42,672 bases of DNA from Planctomycetota bacterium (GTDB taxonomy: Bacteria > Planctomycetota > Planctomycetia > Pirellulales > Lacipirellulaceae). The translations under genes were made by a program, and so were the position numbers. The stretch spans positions 1 through 42,672 of the forward strand of contig JAKOXH010000046.1 of NCBI GenBank assembly GCA_029781135.1, given 5' to 3'. The notes beneath the pieces were generated by a model, which was not told the origin of the DNA, did no database searches, and saw only the letters and a list, made by a program, of their open reading frames with translations. Positions 1-7,794 of the stretch are shown here, piece by piece; within the stretch, counting starts at the first letter, position 1, and every line of letters starts with the position of its first letter.

Positions 1-200
1 ACACCTAGTTTTTCAGTGTTTCTTGATTCGCTAGCGATGAAGTCTGTCAATTTCACCCGCCAATGCGAACTACTTCGATTCGCGCTGGCGAATTCACGAA
101 TTGCGTTTTGTTCTGAATTCCAAGGGGTCTACTGCTATCATGACGACCTGGCTCGTAAATGCTTACGACGCAACGATTACGAAAAAGGGTTAACGGCGTA

Positions 201-339
<139 letters not shown>

Positions 340-394
340 ACGTGGTTTGCCTATCTTAAGAACCCAAGGCGTCAATTTTCTGACTCCTGAAATG

Positions 395-416
395 TTGATG
401 CCTTCGAAGGCATCAA
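395..416. repeat. Perfect 22-bp palindrome at the end of the ATPase remnant
   Basis: TTGATGCCTTCGAAGGCATCAA minus its edges forms a perfect palindrome, centred on TTCGAA. It lies 3 bp beyond the 3' end of the minus-strand ATPase remnant. No T-run follows on the minus strand, so an intrinsic terminator is possible but not clear. Confidence 0.5.
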
Positions 417-418
417 TT

Positions 419-1282
419 CTATATTTCAATATCTCTCGGGGTTTGTCCAAAGGCATCAAGACTTTGGGTATCAGGGAAAGTCGTCAGACTCGTCAGGGGA
501 CTGATGCCTTGCGACAGGCCAAGGTACCACGTTCCTCGCACACCACGCTTCTCGGGTTTGATGCCAAGGCTTTGCCGAGCGGCACGATAGTTCGTGTCTC
601 CAATCCCCGCCTCTTGGCAGGCTCGGCGGACTTCCCGTTCCGGGCGAGGGCCGTCGGCCAGCAGGTGGCGGATGATCTCCTCGGCCTGCGATTGCTTGTC
701 CTGCCGCACCTTGCCGGCCAGCAGGTCGCCGGCGGCGAAGTCGCACTCGGCCTGCCACCGCACGCGCGACGTGCCCTCGTGGGACTCGATCTCGTAGGCG
801 ATGCTCCGCGGGTGCCGGGCGATGTTGCACCTGTTCATCGCCAGCACGAAGCGGTCGTGGCGAGCCGGGTCGCGGGCCACGACCCAGGCCGCCCGAGCCG
901 CCGCGATGAACCCGATGCTGCCGCCGCCGCGGTACAGGGCCGCCTTGCTGCTGTCCTTGTTGAGGTGCCGCACCAGCAGCACCGCCGCCCCGCTCTGCTG
1001 GGCGAGCGACACCAGCGGCCGCAAGGCCCGCCGCACGTCGGCATCGCGATTCGTGTTCACCGCGTCGTCGAGGTAGGCCGTGATCGGGTAGATCACCACG
1101 AGGCGGATGTCGTGAGCCGCCACGGTGGCCGCGAGCCGCTCGACGCCGCTGGGCAGCCGGATCGGGTCATCATCGGGCCACAGCCAGACGCGCTCCAACG
1201 TGGCCCCGGCCGCTTCGAGCCGCGGCCGCGTGGTCGTGTCGTGGCTATCCTCGCCGGTGAGCATGAGGACGTTGCGGGGGAG
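419..1282 (-). pseudogene. 5'-truncated RepA-like (AAA_25/RecA-fold) ATPase
   Basis: Reading from 1282 down to 419, the protein shows the middle and C-terminal parts of the RepA-like ATPases often encoded beside primase-type proteins on planctomycete mobile DNA: the strand and loop NVLMLTGEDSHDTTTRPRL, a Walker-B-like strand (LVVIYPITAYL), the block VRHLNKDSS and the GGGSIGF loop, then a C-terminal winged-helix-like tail. The Walker A P-loop that should precede the first block is absent. The frame stays open upstream to 1639, but that part has no ATPase character. The join is marked by a low-complexity GGCGAGC-rich tract at 1280-1332. I therefore read it as an inactive remnant of a mobile-element gene, cut at its 5' end. 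A cognate primase or transposase is not seen nearby. Whether the fused frame is expressed cannot be told from the sequence. Confidence 0.6.
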
Positions 1283-1332
1283 CGGCGAGCGACGAGCGGC
1301 GAGCGGCGAGGGGCGAGGCGCGAGGGGCGAGG
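1280..1332. repeat. GGCGAGC-rich low-complexity tract
   Basis: Imperfect tandem units of the type GGCGAGC / GGCGAGG run for about 50 bp at the break point of the truncated ATPase. They read through in frame as Ser-Pro-Leu-Ala-Arg-rich peptide on the minus strand. The tract probably reflects the rearrangement that removed the P-loop, or is a local expansion. Confidence 0.55.
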
Positions 1333-1659
1333 AACACTGGGGGCTTGCCTCCGGCTCGACCCCAGCCACCCAGCGCGCCTCGGAATTACACTGTCCACAA
1401 GGAAGACCACCAGGGCCGATCAATTGTTCAATTTGGATGGCACGCCCTGAGTCTTCGAAGGGCATGGTGCAGCAGGAATCACCGCTGATTCCACGCCCAT
1501 CGCAAAGCCTCTGGGCATGCCACTCGTTGCGCAGTGTGAATCTTTGGTTGGCCCTGGGAAGATCGCCGCCGTCATGGAAACTGCCTCGAAGGTGCGGTAT
1601 ATTCAATGTCTTGCCCGCAAATCGTGGCTTGTCACGCAATTGCCTGGGAGAGGTCGCCC

Positions 1660-3042
1660 ATGTCGCTGCTCATTAAGAACGGCCAGATCATCACGGCCAC
1701 CGACCAATACGTCGCCGATATTCTGTGCGAAGGCGAATCCATTACCGCCATCGGTCGGAATTTGACGGCCCCCAGCGGTGCCGAAGTGATCGACGCCACC
1801 GGCAAGTACGTGTTTCCCGGCTTCATCGACCCGCACGTTCATATCTACCTGCCGTTCATGGGGACGTTTTCAAAGGACGACTATGACTCGGGCAGCCGGG
1901 CCGCGCTCGTCGGCGGCACCACCACGCTGATCGAAATGTGTTGCCCCAGCCGGCAGGAAGAGCCACTCGAGGGTTTCAACCTGTGGCTTTCGAAGGCGGA
2001 AGGCATCTCGGCCTGCGACTACACGTTCCACATGGCCGTGTCGCGATTTGATCCCTCGGCCGAGGAACAACTGCGTCAAATCGTGAAACGCGGCATCGCA
2101 TCGTTCAAAATCTTCCTGGCGTACAAAGGTGCGTTCGGCATCGACGACAACGAACTTTACAACACGCTGCGATTGGCCAAAGAGTTGGGCGTCATCGTCA
2201 CGGCCCACTGCGAGAACGCCGAACTCGTCAGCGCGATGCAGCAGCGGCTCGTTGGCGAAGGCAAAACGGGCCCCGAGTGGCATGAACCCTCGCGGCCGGT
2301 GCGGGTCGAGGCTGAAGGCGTGCATCACCTCATGACGTTTGCCGAAATGACCGGCGCGCATGTTTACGTCGTACACACCAGCAACGATGACGCGATTTCG
2401 GCAGCGGCCGCGGCCCGCAAACGGGGCGTGCACGTGTGGATCGAGACGGTGGCCCCGTACCTCGTGCTCGATGAAACGTACGCCCAGAAGCCAAACTTCG
2501 AAGGCGCCAAGTACGTCATGTCGCCGCCGTTGCGCAGTAAGCGCCATCAAGACGTGATTTGGAACGCACTCGCTTCGCGGATGGTGAGCACGATTGCCAC
2601 CGACCACGCCCCGTTCGACTTCAAGGGCCAAAAGGAAATGGGCCGCGGCGATTTCACGAAGATCCCCAACGGCATCCCCAGCGTCGAAGACCGCATTAAC
2701 CTCGTGTACACGTACGGCGTGAAACGTGGCCGAATCGACCTCAACACGTTTGTCGATGCCTGCAGCACGCAGGCAGCGAAACTCTTCGGCCTCTTCCCGC
2801 GGAAGGGAACAATCGCCCTCGGCAGCGATGCCGACCTCGTGGTGTACGACCCGAATTACCGGGGCAGAATTAGCCAGAAAACGCAGCAAATGAACGTCGA
2901 CTATAGCGCGTTCGAAGGCTGGGAGATTGAAGGCCGCCCGAGCCTCGTCACCGTCCGCAGCAGCGTCATGGCCCGCGACGGCAAATTCGTCGGCAAACTC
3001 GGCCACGGCAAGCTGCTGAAACGCGAGCCATCGCATTTCTAA
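1660..3042 (+). CDS. hydA: Dihydropyrimidinase (D-hydantoinase family)
   Basis: This 460-residue cyclic amidohydrolase hydrolyses the ring of 5,6-dihydrouracil or dihydrothymine to the N-carbamoyl-beta-amino acid, the second step of reductive pyrimidine breakdown. All ligands of the binuclear metal site are present at the classical positions: His59 and His61 (DPHVH), the Lys150 that is carboxylated (SFKIFLAYKG), His183 (TAHCEN), His239 (VVHTS) and Asp315 (TDHAPF). I chose the ATG at 1660 because GGGAGAGG lies just upstream and the protein then starts MSLLIKNG, as in the family; the frame is open 18 codons further up without similarity. Length matches the family. A hydantoinase acting on other cyclic ureides is the alternative, but the DPYD-like dehydrogenase, ureidopropionase-like amidase and NCS1 permease nearby favour the pyrimidine role. 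Confidence 0.93.
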   Translation: MSLLIKNGQIITATDQYVADILCEGESITAIGRNLTAPSGAEVIDATGKYVFPGFIDPHVHIYLPFMGTFSKDDYDSGSRAALVGGTTTLIEMCCPSRQEEPLEGFNLWLSKAEGISACDYTFHMAVSRFDPSAEEQLRQIVKRGIASFKIFLAYKGAFGIDDNELYNTLRLAKELGVIVTAHCENAELVSAMQQRLVGEGKTGPEWHEPSRPVRVEAEGVHHLMTFAEMTGAHVYVVHTSNDDAISAAAAARKRGVHVWIETVAPYLVLDETYAQKPNFEGAKYVMSPPLRSKRHQDVIWNALASRMVSTIATDHAPFDFKGQKEMGRGDFTKIPNGIPSVEDRINLVYTYGVKRGRIDLNTFVDACSTQAAKLFGLFPRKGTIALGSDADLVVYDPNYRGRISQKTQQMNVDYSAFEGWEIEGRPSLVTVRSSVMARDGKFVGKLGHGKLLKREPSHF

Positions 3043-3386
3043 GCTGTAACTATAATTGTTCCGGGGGGATGCCGGCCTTTGCAGTTGATACTGGCAATTC
3101 TCCTGCTGCTTTTTCTTTTGGACACTCGCGTACCAGGTTGGTGTCTTTGAGCACGCCAACTTGTCTTGTCGTTTCAATCTCGCTGCCTCTTGCGCGCGAC
3201 GGAGTATTTGGAAGCGTAATTGCCCATTTTCAAGCGCGGGGCATCGCACTGTTTTCCACAATTGGTAGCCGCGGCACGCAAATTGCTTTTCATGCTATCG
3301 ACGCATGCCGTATTGAATGGCACGCGTTCAAATTGCGAGGCTTGCCTTTCAATAGGTTATTGGTCCACAACAATAGGAGAGAAGAG
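3043..3386. other. Intergenic stretch without a recognised gene
   Basis: The 344 bp between hydA and the lipoprotein gene is open in the lipoprotein's frame from about 3069, but its translation has no family character and no good ribosome binding site. It most likely holds the promoter and leader of the lipoprotein gene. I could not define a convincing -35/-10 pair. Confidence 0.4.
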
Positions 3387-4019
3387 ATGAAGTCGAGAGA
3401 AATGACAATCCTGACTTTGCTTGGTTTGGCAATGCTGGGGTTCGCCACGCTGGGGTGCAATAAAGATACGACTCAACGAGATGTATCGAAGGCTCAACAG
3501 AAATTGGAAAATGCGCAGCAGAACACCGCGGATGCGACTCGCGACGCACAACGCGATATTGCCAACCAACAGGCATTGCCGCCGGAACACGTCGCCAATA
3601 AACCCGTGACGCCCGACATGGAGGCGCGTCAACAGAATATCGCGGATGCCCAACAAAATGCGAACCAGAAAATCGCCGATGCCCAGGAGAAGGAACGAGC
3701 GGCAGCGGCCGAACTGAAGACGAAAGAGCAGAACTTTCAAGCGACGCAGGAGCGCGACCGTTTCGTCAAACAAGCAGAGCAAAAACTCGCCGATTACGAC
3801 AAGCGGATCGACGAATTGAAGGAACAGGCTTCAAACTCGCAGGGCGCCAATAAAGACGCAATCACTCGGCAAATTGACTCGGTGAAGAGCGCTCGCGACC
3901 GTGCCCAACGTGCCCTGAACGATTTGAAAAGCGCGGATCTGGCCGCTTGGAAAAACCATCAGGATCACGTTCGCATGGCGTTCCAAGAATTGGATACGAG
4001 CGTCAAGAACGTGAAATAG
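3387..4019 (+). CDS. Coiled-coil lipoprotein of unknown function
   Basis: A 210-residue protein with a lipoprotein signal peptide: a hydrophobic stretch followed by a lipobox ending ATLGC, so Cys24 would be lipidated after signal peptidase II cleavage. The mature part is almost entirely charged helix rich in Gln, Ala, Lys, Asp and Glu (repeats such as ADAQQNANQKIADAQ), predicting a long coiled coil exposed in the periplasm. The ATG at 3387 is preceded by AGGAGAGAAG, a strong ribosome binding site, and the upstream open frame lacks character. It sits alone on the plus strand between hydA and the convergent preA, with a hairpin terminator behind it. No enzymatic domain is visible. Such proteins may bridge membrane and cell wall, but that is inference. 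Confidence 0.8.
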   Translation: MKSREMTILTLLGLAMLGFATLGCNKDTTQRDVSKAQQKLENAQQNTADATRDAQRDIANQQALPPEHVANKPVTPDMEARQQNIADAQQNANQKIADAQEKERAAAAELKTKEQNFQATQERDRFVKQAEQKLADYDKRIDELKEQASNSQGANKDAITRQIDSVKSARDRAQRALNDLKSADLAAWKNHQDHVRMAFQELDTSVKNVK

Positions 4020-4057
4020 CCGTCGGCGAGGAACTTTCTCGACAATGGCGATACGAA

Positions 4058-4100
4058 ATCGGTCGTGGGCGGCGGCGAGCTACCTACGACCGATCTTTTT
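4058..4100 (+). terminator. Intrinsic terminator after the lipoprotein gene
   Basis: The inverted repeat ATCGGTCGT (4058-4066) / ACGACCGAT (4086-4094) is followed at once by CTTTTT. It lies 40 bp past the lipoprotein stop and between convergent genes. The minus-strand side has only a short T-run, so it serves mainly the plus strand. Confidence 0.7.
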
Positions 4101-4141
4101 CCCGCATCGATTCGGCTTTACAGCAATACCCAACGGTTTGT

Positions 4142-5272
4142 TCAACCGCGTGAAAGCGCGTCGCTCTGTTTCACAAAATCCTCGCCCTGCCATTCTTCAT
4201 CCGATTTAATCATCTTTTGGCGATCGTGCTCGGCCTTCTTGGCGGCCCGGGCTTCCGTTTGGCGTTTCACCAAGTCGGCATGCGTCGTAAAAAACTGTAG
4301 GCTATGTCCTTTGAAATCCTCGAGCCGTTCGAACTTGTGTTTGCCCATGAACGCAAGAAGTTCTTCCTTCATCTTCTTGACAATGGGGTAGCCAAACTTC
4401 ATCACGCCCGTGCAGACTTGCACGGTATCGCAGCCGAGCAAGATGAACTGGGCCGCATCATTCCCCGTTTCGATGCCACCGATGCCGCTCAATGTGCGCC
4501 CGGGAAACTCGGCTCGAATTAACTTGGCGATCTCCATGCACATCCGCAGGGCGATGGGCATCACCGCTTGGCACGAGTAGCCGCCCGGCGTGGTGTAGCC
4601 CTCAACCGTGGGTTCCGGCCGCAAGGTATCCAAGTCGACGCCCAGCACGCTGCGAATCGTATTGATCGCGCTAATACCGTTGCACCCGGCCCGCAGTGCC
4701 GCGCGCGAAGGATCTTCAATATGCGTGACGTTCGGCGTCATCTTGGCCCACACCGGCCGCTTGGCGACCTCCATCACCCAGCCGCAAACTTCCAGCAAGA
4801 TATCCGGGTTCTCGCCCATCGCGGCGCCCATCTTCCGCTCGGGCAGTCCATGCGGGCACGACATGTTCAATTCAAACGCATCGCAGCCGGCGCTCTGGCA
4901 ACGCTCGACGATCTCATGCCAGGCATCGCGGTTGTATTCTTCCATGATCGAAGCGATGAGAATTCCGTCCGGGAACTTGTCCTTCACCTGTTTGAACTCA
5001 TCAAGCCAGGTTTCAAAACTGCGGTCGGATATGAGTTCAATATTCTCCCAACCGTAGATTTCGCCCGACTTCCGACTGCGCAACCGGGCATACCGCGGTT
5101 GCACGTTCACTACTTTGCCGGCATCCAGGCTGATCGTCTTGCAAATGACGGCGCCCCAACCTTCTTCGAGTGCCTTGCAGATGACATTCGCGTTCGTCCC
5201 CGGCGGCCCCGAACCAATCACAAACGGGTTCGGCAGTTTCAAGCCATTAACGGTGGTTTCCAATGTTGACAT
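4142..5272 (-). CDS. preA: Dihydropyrimidine dehydrogenase, PreA/DPYD dihydroorotate-dehydrogenase-like subunit
   Basis: A 376-residue FMN TIM-barrel protein that should reduce uracil and thymine to the 5,6-dihydro forms, the first step of the pathway. The family signature NMSCPHG carries the catalytic Cys139. GSGPPGT near the N terminus, the ANTI-like block SAINTIRSVLG and the phosphate-binding GIGGIETGNDA and VQVCTGV stretches follow in the order seen in DPYD and PreA. Unlike E. coli PreA, the C terminus has no 4Fe-4S ferredoxin module; after the barrel it ends in a charged tail of about 60 residues. No PreT (FAD/NAD-dependent) partner is in the window, so its electron donor is unknown. The gene is convergent with the lipoprotein gene and is separated from the aminotransferase by the GxxExxY element. 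A dihydroorotate dehydrogenase is the alternative, made unlikely by NMSCPHG. Confidence 0.9.
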   Translation of the reverse strand: MSTLETTVNGLKLPNPFVIGSGPPGTNANVICKALEEGWGAVICKTISLDAGKVVNVQPRYARLRSRKSGEIYGWENIELISDRSFETWLDEFKQVKDKFPDGILIASIMEEYNRDAWHEIVERCQSAGCDAFELNMSCPHGLPERKMGAAMGENPDILLEVCGWVMEVAKRPVWAKMTPNVTHIEDPSRAALRAGCNGISAINTIRSVLGVDLDTLRPEPTVEGYTTPGGYSCQAVMPIALRMCMEIAKLIRAEFPGRTLSGIGGIETGNDAAQFILLGCDTVQVCTGVMKFGYPIVKKMKEELLAFMGKHKFERLEDFKGHSLQFFTTHADLVKRQTEARAAKKAEHDRQKMIKSDEEWQGEDFVKQSDALSRG

Positions 5273-5304
5273 ATCCTAATCCAAATTGGCCAGTGACAAG
5301 ACAA

Positions 5305-5788
5305 CCTCACGCAAAGGCGCAAAGGCGCTAATGTCAGTCTTCAGGAAGTCCGTTTACGATTCGCGAGATTCCGTTCTTAATCAACTCTTCGCCGAAATTG
5401 ACTAAGAGTCCAAGCTTTATATTCAATAGGCGCAGATGAGTCAAAACTTGTTTCTTGTCGACAGCAATGACTTTCTCTTTCGATTTCAGCTCGACGAGAA
5501 CCTTCTTCTCAACAATTAGATCTGCTCGAAAACCCTCGTCGAAGCGAAGCCCGTCCCATACGATCTCCACCGGCACTTGACGCACCAGATCAAGACCGCG
5601 TTTTCGCAACTCATGTGCAAGGATGATCTCATAGACCGACTCGAGCAAGCCTGGTCCAAGTCGCTGATGAATGTGATAGGCAGCATCGACGATTTCCCTG
5701 GCAATGTCATTCTCGGTAAGTTCGACAGATTGAGCCCTTGTGACGACGTTCATGTCGATCCTTTGCGTCTTTGCGCCTTGGCGTGGGA
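5305..5788. mobile_element. GxxExxY element with terminal inverted repeats
   Basis: The left end at 5305-5328 and the right end at 5761-5788 are inverted copies: CTCACGCAAAGGCGCAAAGG against CCCACGCCAAGGCGCAAAGA on the other strand, about 20 of 23 positions equal. Each arm is built of 8-bp units of the form RCGCNAAG. The only gene between them is the GxxExxY protein. The right arm abuts the stop codon of the aminotransferase, and the element separates that gene from preA. Arms of the same family recur at 14971-15139 and 16010-16259 without a gene. I infer a small mobile unit; no target-site duplication was identified. Confidence 0.6.
5334..5753 (-). CDS. GxxExxY protein (PD-(D/E)XK nuclease-like)
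   Basis: A 139-residue protein of the GxxExxY family, named for the motif seen here as GLLESVY. It also has the pattern of a PD-(D/E)XK nuclease core: an Asp in FRADLIV, then VLVELKS giving the E-x-K pair, then a helix (KKQVLTHLRLLNIKLGLLVNFG). Members are small and scattered, often many per genome in Planctomycetota, Verrucomicrobiota and Bacteroidota, and their function is not settled. Here it is the sole gene within terminal inverted repeats and interrupts an otherwise coherent pyrimidine gene block, which suggests it moves or is moved with the repeats. It could cut or bind the repeats, but nothing in the sequence proves that. Translation is on the same strand as preA and the aminotransferase. 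Confidence 0.85.
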   Translation of the reverse strand: MNVVTRAQSVELTENDIAREIVDAAYHIHQRLGPGLLESVYEIILAHELRKRGLDLVRQVPVEIVWDGLRFDEGFRADLIVEKKVLVELKSKEKVIAVDKKQVLTHLRLLNIKLGLLVNFGEELIKNGISRIVNGLPED

Positions 5789-5789
5789 C

Positions 5790-7151
5790 CTATTTCTCCG
5801 ACGCGATCTCATCCAGCGCCTCGTCCAGCATCGCAACTAAGTAATCCGCGTCATCCTTCGTAATGCACATCGGCGGTTTGATGCGGAGCGTGTTGCCGAA
5901 CAGGCCGCCCTTGCCGATGAGCACGCCGCGCTCCTTCATCTTCTCCATGACTGCAACCGTCTCGGTGTTGGCCGGTTCCTTCGAGTCGCGATTGCGCACG
6001 AGTTCCACGCCCAGCATCAACCCCAGACCGCGAACTTCGCCAATCATTTCGTGGCGATCCTGCAAGTCGACAAGTGCATCCTTCAAGTGCGTGCCGACTT
6101 CGAGCGCATTCTGCTGAATATTCTCTTCGTCGATGACCTCCAGCGTGGCGAGGCCTTGCGTCATGCTGATCGGATTGCCGCCGAACGTGTTGAAGTGCAC
6201 GCGCTTCTTCATTACCTCCGAAATTCCCACGGTCGTGGTCATCGCTCCGAGCGGTGCGCCGTTGCCGATGCCCTTGGCCATCGTAATCATATCCGGCACG
6301 ACGTCCCAATTTTGATGGGCCCAATAATGATGCCCGGTTCGCCCGAAGCCGCCTTGCACTTCGTCGGCAATGCAGATGCCGCCATGCTGGCGGACGATGT
6401 CGTACACAATCTGGAAAAACTCCTTGGGCGGCGTCACCGTGCCGCCAACGCCCTGAATCGGCTCGCCAATGAAGCAAGCAAGCTCGCCGCAAGTTTCGTA
6501 TTGAATGACGTTCTTGATATCGTGCGCGCACTTTACGTCGCAGGATGGATACTCGAGCCCGAACGGGCAGCGGTAGCAATAGCCCGGTACCGTGTGATGA
6601 ATGTTCGTCCCCGGGTTACTTTTGAACTTCCACGTACCGTGGGCGGTGAGGCTCATCGGCACACTCGTGCCGCCGTGATAACCATTGCGCAATGCGACCA
6701 CCGCTTGGTTGCCGGTGTACTCGCGGGCGGAAAGAATCGCGACCTCATTCGCTTCGCTGCCGCTATTGGTGAAGTACGAACGGGTCAGCCCCGGCGGCAT
6801 CTTCTCGGCCAACTTCTCGGCCATCTGCACGATTGTCGGGTGGAGATAAATCGTCGTCGTGTGCTGCAGCTTGCCCGTCTGTTCGCGCACCCGCTCGACA
6901 ACTTTCGGGTGGCAATGCCCCACACTGATCGTCACGATGCCGGCGAAGCAATCGAGGTACCGCCGGCCGGTCTCATCCCACACATATTGCATGTGGCCTT
7001 CGACGACCATCAACGGCTCACGATAATACGTGATGATCCCGGGCGACAAATATTGATGCCGCAACGCCAGCACTTCCTCGCGCGATGGGCCATCGTACGG
7101 TTCTGGCGTGTGATCACAAATCGGCAGTGAATGTTTCAGGTCGGTGGCCAA
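5790..7151 (-). CDS. Class III PLP aminotransferase, probable beta-alanine/3-aminoisobutyrate transaminase
   Basis: A PLP-dependent class III aminotransferase close in pattern to the AGXT2 group. It shows the cofactor-binding SGSEANE, the NGYHGGT block, the metal- and PLP-contacting DEVQGGFGRTG, and the Schiff-base lysine in MAKGIGNG. Context suggests it moves the amino group from beta-alanine or 3-aminoisobutyrate to pyruvate or glyoxylate, yielding malonate semialdehyde or methylmalonate semialdehyde for the mmsA product. A cysteine-rich insert (CYRCPFGLEYPSCDVKC) follows the NGYHGG block and could bind metal. No early in-frame ATG exists: I prefer TTG at 7151, 7 bp after GGGGAG; another TTG at 7187 lacks such a site. 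Its stop codon lies against the right arm of the GxxExxY element. Other substrates such as ornithine cannot be excluded. Confidence 0.85.
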   Translation of the reverse strand: MATDLKHSLPICDHTPEPYDGPSREEVLALRHQYLSPGIITYYREPLMVVEGHMQYVWDETGRRYLDCFAGIVTISVGHCHPKVVERVREQTGKLQHTTTIYLHPTIVQMAEKLAEKMPPGLTRSYFTNSGSEANEVAILSAREYTGNQAVVALRNGYHGGTSVPMSLTAHGTWKFKSNPGTNIHHTVPGYCYRCPFGLEYPSCDVKCAHDIKNVIQYETCGELACFIGEPIQGVGGTVTPPKEFFQIVYDIVRQHGGICIADEVQGGFGRTGHHYWAHQNWDVVPDMITMAKGIGNGAPLGAMTTTVGISEVMKKRVHFNTFGGNPISMTQGLATLEVIDEENIQQNALEVGTHLKDALVDLQDRHEMIGEVRGLGLMLGVELVRNRDSKEPANTETVAVMEKMKERGVLIGKGGLFGNTLRIKPPMCITKDDADYLVAMLDEALDEIASEK

Positions 7152-7449
7152 GGCATGCTCCCCGCATAATGTTGACTGACTGAGCAAACCGTGATTCTAA
7201 CTTCGGCGCAAAAAAACTGCCACAGCGAACGAATGCCGGTAGTCGCACCGATTCGTGTGGTCATTACGCTCCGCGCATTGACAAGCTTCTGACGGAGCAA
7301 GACGCCTATGCTTCTTCATTGCGGACTGTACGACTTCGCAGAATTACCGACTAAGTGTTCGCCGCAGTTCGCCATTTGGCAAACCGGCCGCGGGAATCGG
7401 GCGGTTTCTGCTGCCTCCGATGCACTTTACCCGCCACTCGCTACGGTTA

Positions 7450-7478
7450 TTGACACATTCAATCGCGAGGTGTACTAT
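7450..7478 (+). promoter_or_regulatory. Sigma70-type promoter of the SdpR/SdpI-like operon
   Basis: TTGACA at 7450-7455 is separated by exactly 17 bp from TACTAT at 7473-7478, near consensus in both boxes. It lies about 30 bp before the regulator start at 7510. The rest of 7152-7449 shows no gene I can support; a 60-codon frame at 7308-7490 has no recognisable character. Confidence 0.7.
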
Positions 7479-7505
7479 TTCGGTAGTTAGCGAAATACCG
7501 AAATA
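7476..7505. promoter_or_regulatory. Operator: 10-bp perfect inverted repeat over the promoter
   Basis: TATTTCGGTA (7476-7485) and TACCGAAATA (7496-7505) are perfect inverted repeats with a 10-bp spacer. The left arm overlaps the -10 box and the right arm ends 4 bp before the regulator start codon. The layout fits repression by a dimeric winged-helix protein, most simply the ArsR-type product of the next gene acting on its own promoter. Confidence 0.7.
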
Positions 7506-7509
7506 TCCC

Positions 7510-7794
7510 ATGAACGCCGTTTTTCAAGCCCTGGGCGACCCCACCCGCCGCGAAATCTTGCGGCTGCTCGGCCAACGCGCCATGACGGCCGGCGAAATCG
7601 CCGAGCAGTTTCCGCTCGCCAAGTCGACGCTCTCGGGCCATTTCAACATTCTCAAGAACGCCGGGCTGATCGTGGCCGAGCGAAACGGCACCAGCATCGC
7701 ATATAGCTTAAACGTATCGGTCGTCGAGCAAACCATTGGCGCCGTCATGGAGCTCTTCGACGTCGGCAAGCCGCCGAAAAGGACCAAGTCATGA
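7510..7794 (+). CDS. ArsR-family autorepressor (SdpR-like)
   Basis: A 94-residue winged-helix regulator. The N terminus MNAVFQALGDPTRREILRLL is the typical first helix pair of ArsR/SmtB proteins, followed by the recognition region (AMTAGEIAEQFPLAKSTLSG) and the beta wing (GLIVAERNGTSIAYSLN). No cysteine cluster for metal sensing is present, as in SdpR, which responds to its membrane partner rather than to metal. I chose the ATG at 7510, since the codons before it run through the promoter and operator. Its stop overlaps the start of the SdpI-like gene (ATGA), so the two are co-translated. The palindromic operator directly upstream indicates autorepression. In Bacillus, SdpI at the membrane sequesters SdpR when it binds toxin; the same logic is possible here but not shown. 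Confidence 0.85.
   Translation: MNAVFQALGDPTRREILRLLGQRAMTAGEIAEQFPLAKSTLSGHFNILKNAGLIVAERNGTSIAYSLNVSVVEQTIGAVMELFDVGKPPKRTKS

Noticed and set aside
1280..1332. CRISPR-like short repeats
   Set aside because: The GGCGAGC units are contiguous and unspaced, so this is simple-sequence repetition rather than an array; no cas gene is present.
1870..3261. 463-codon minus-strand frame over hydA
   Set aside because: It is the antisense shadow of dihydropyrimidinase, whose metal ligands are all in place on the plus strand.
6051..7130. 359-codon plus-strand frame over the aminotransferase
   Set aside because: Antisense shadow; no domain or ribosome binding site, and the minus strand has full class III aminotransferase motifs.
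7308..7490. 60-codon frame upstream of the SdpR-like gene
   Set aside because: It runs through the promoter and operator and has no family character.
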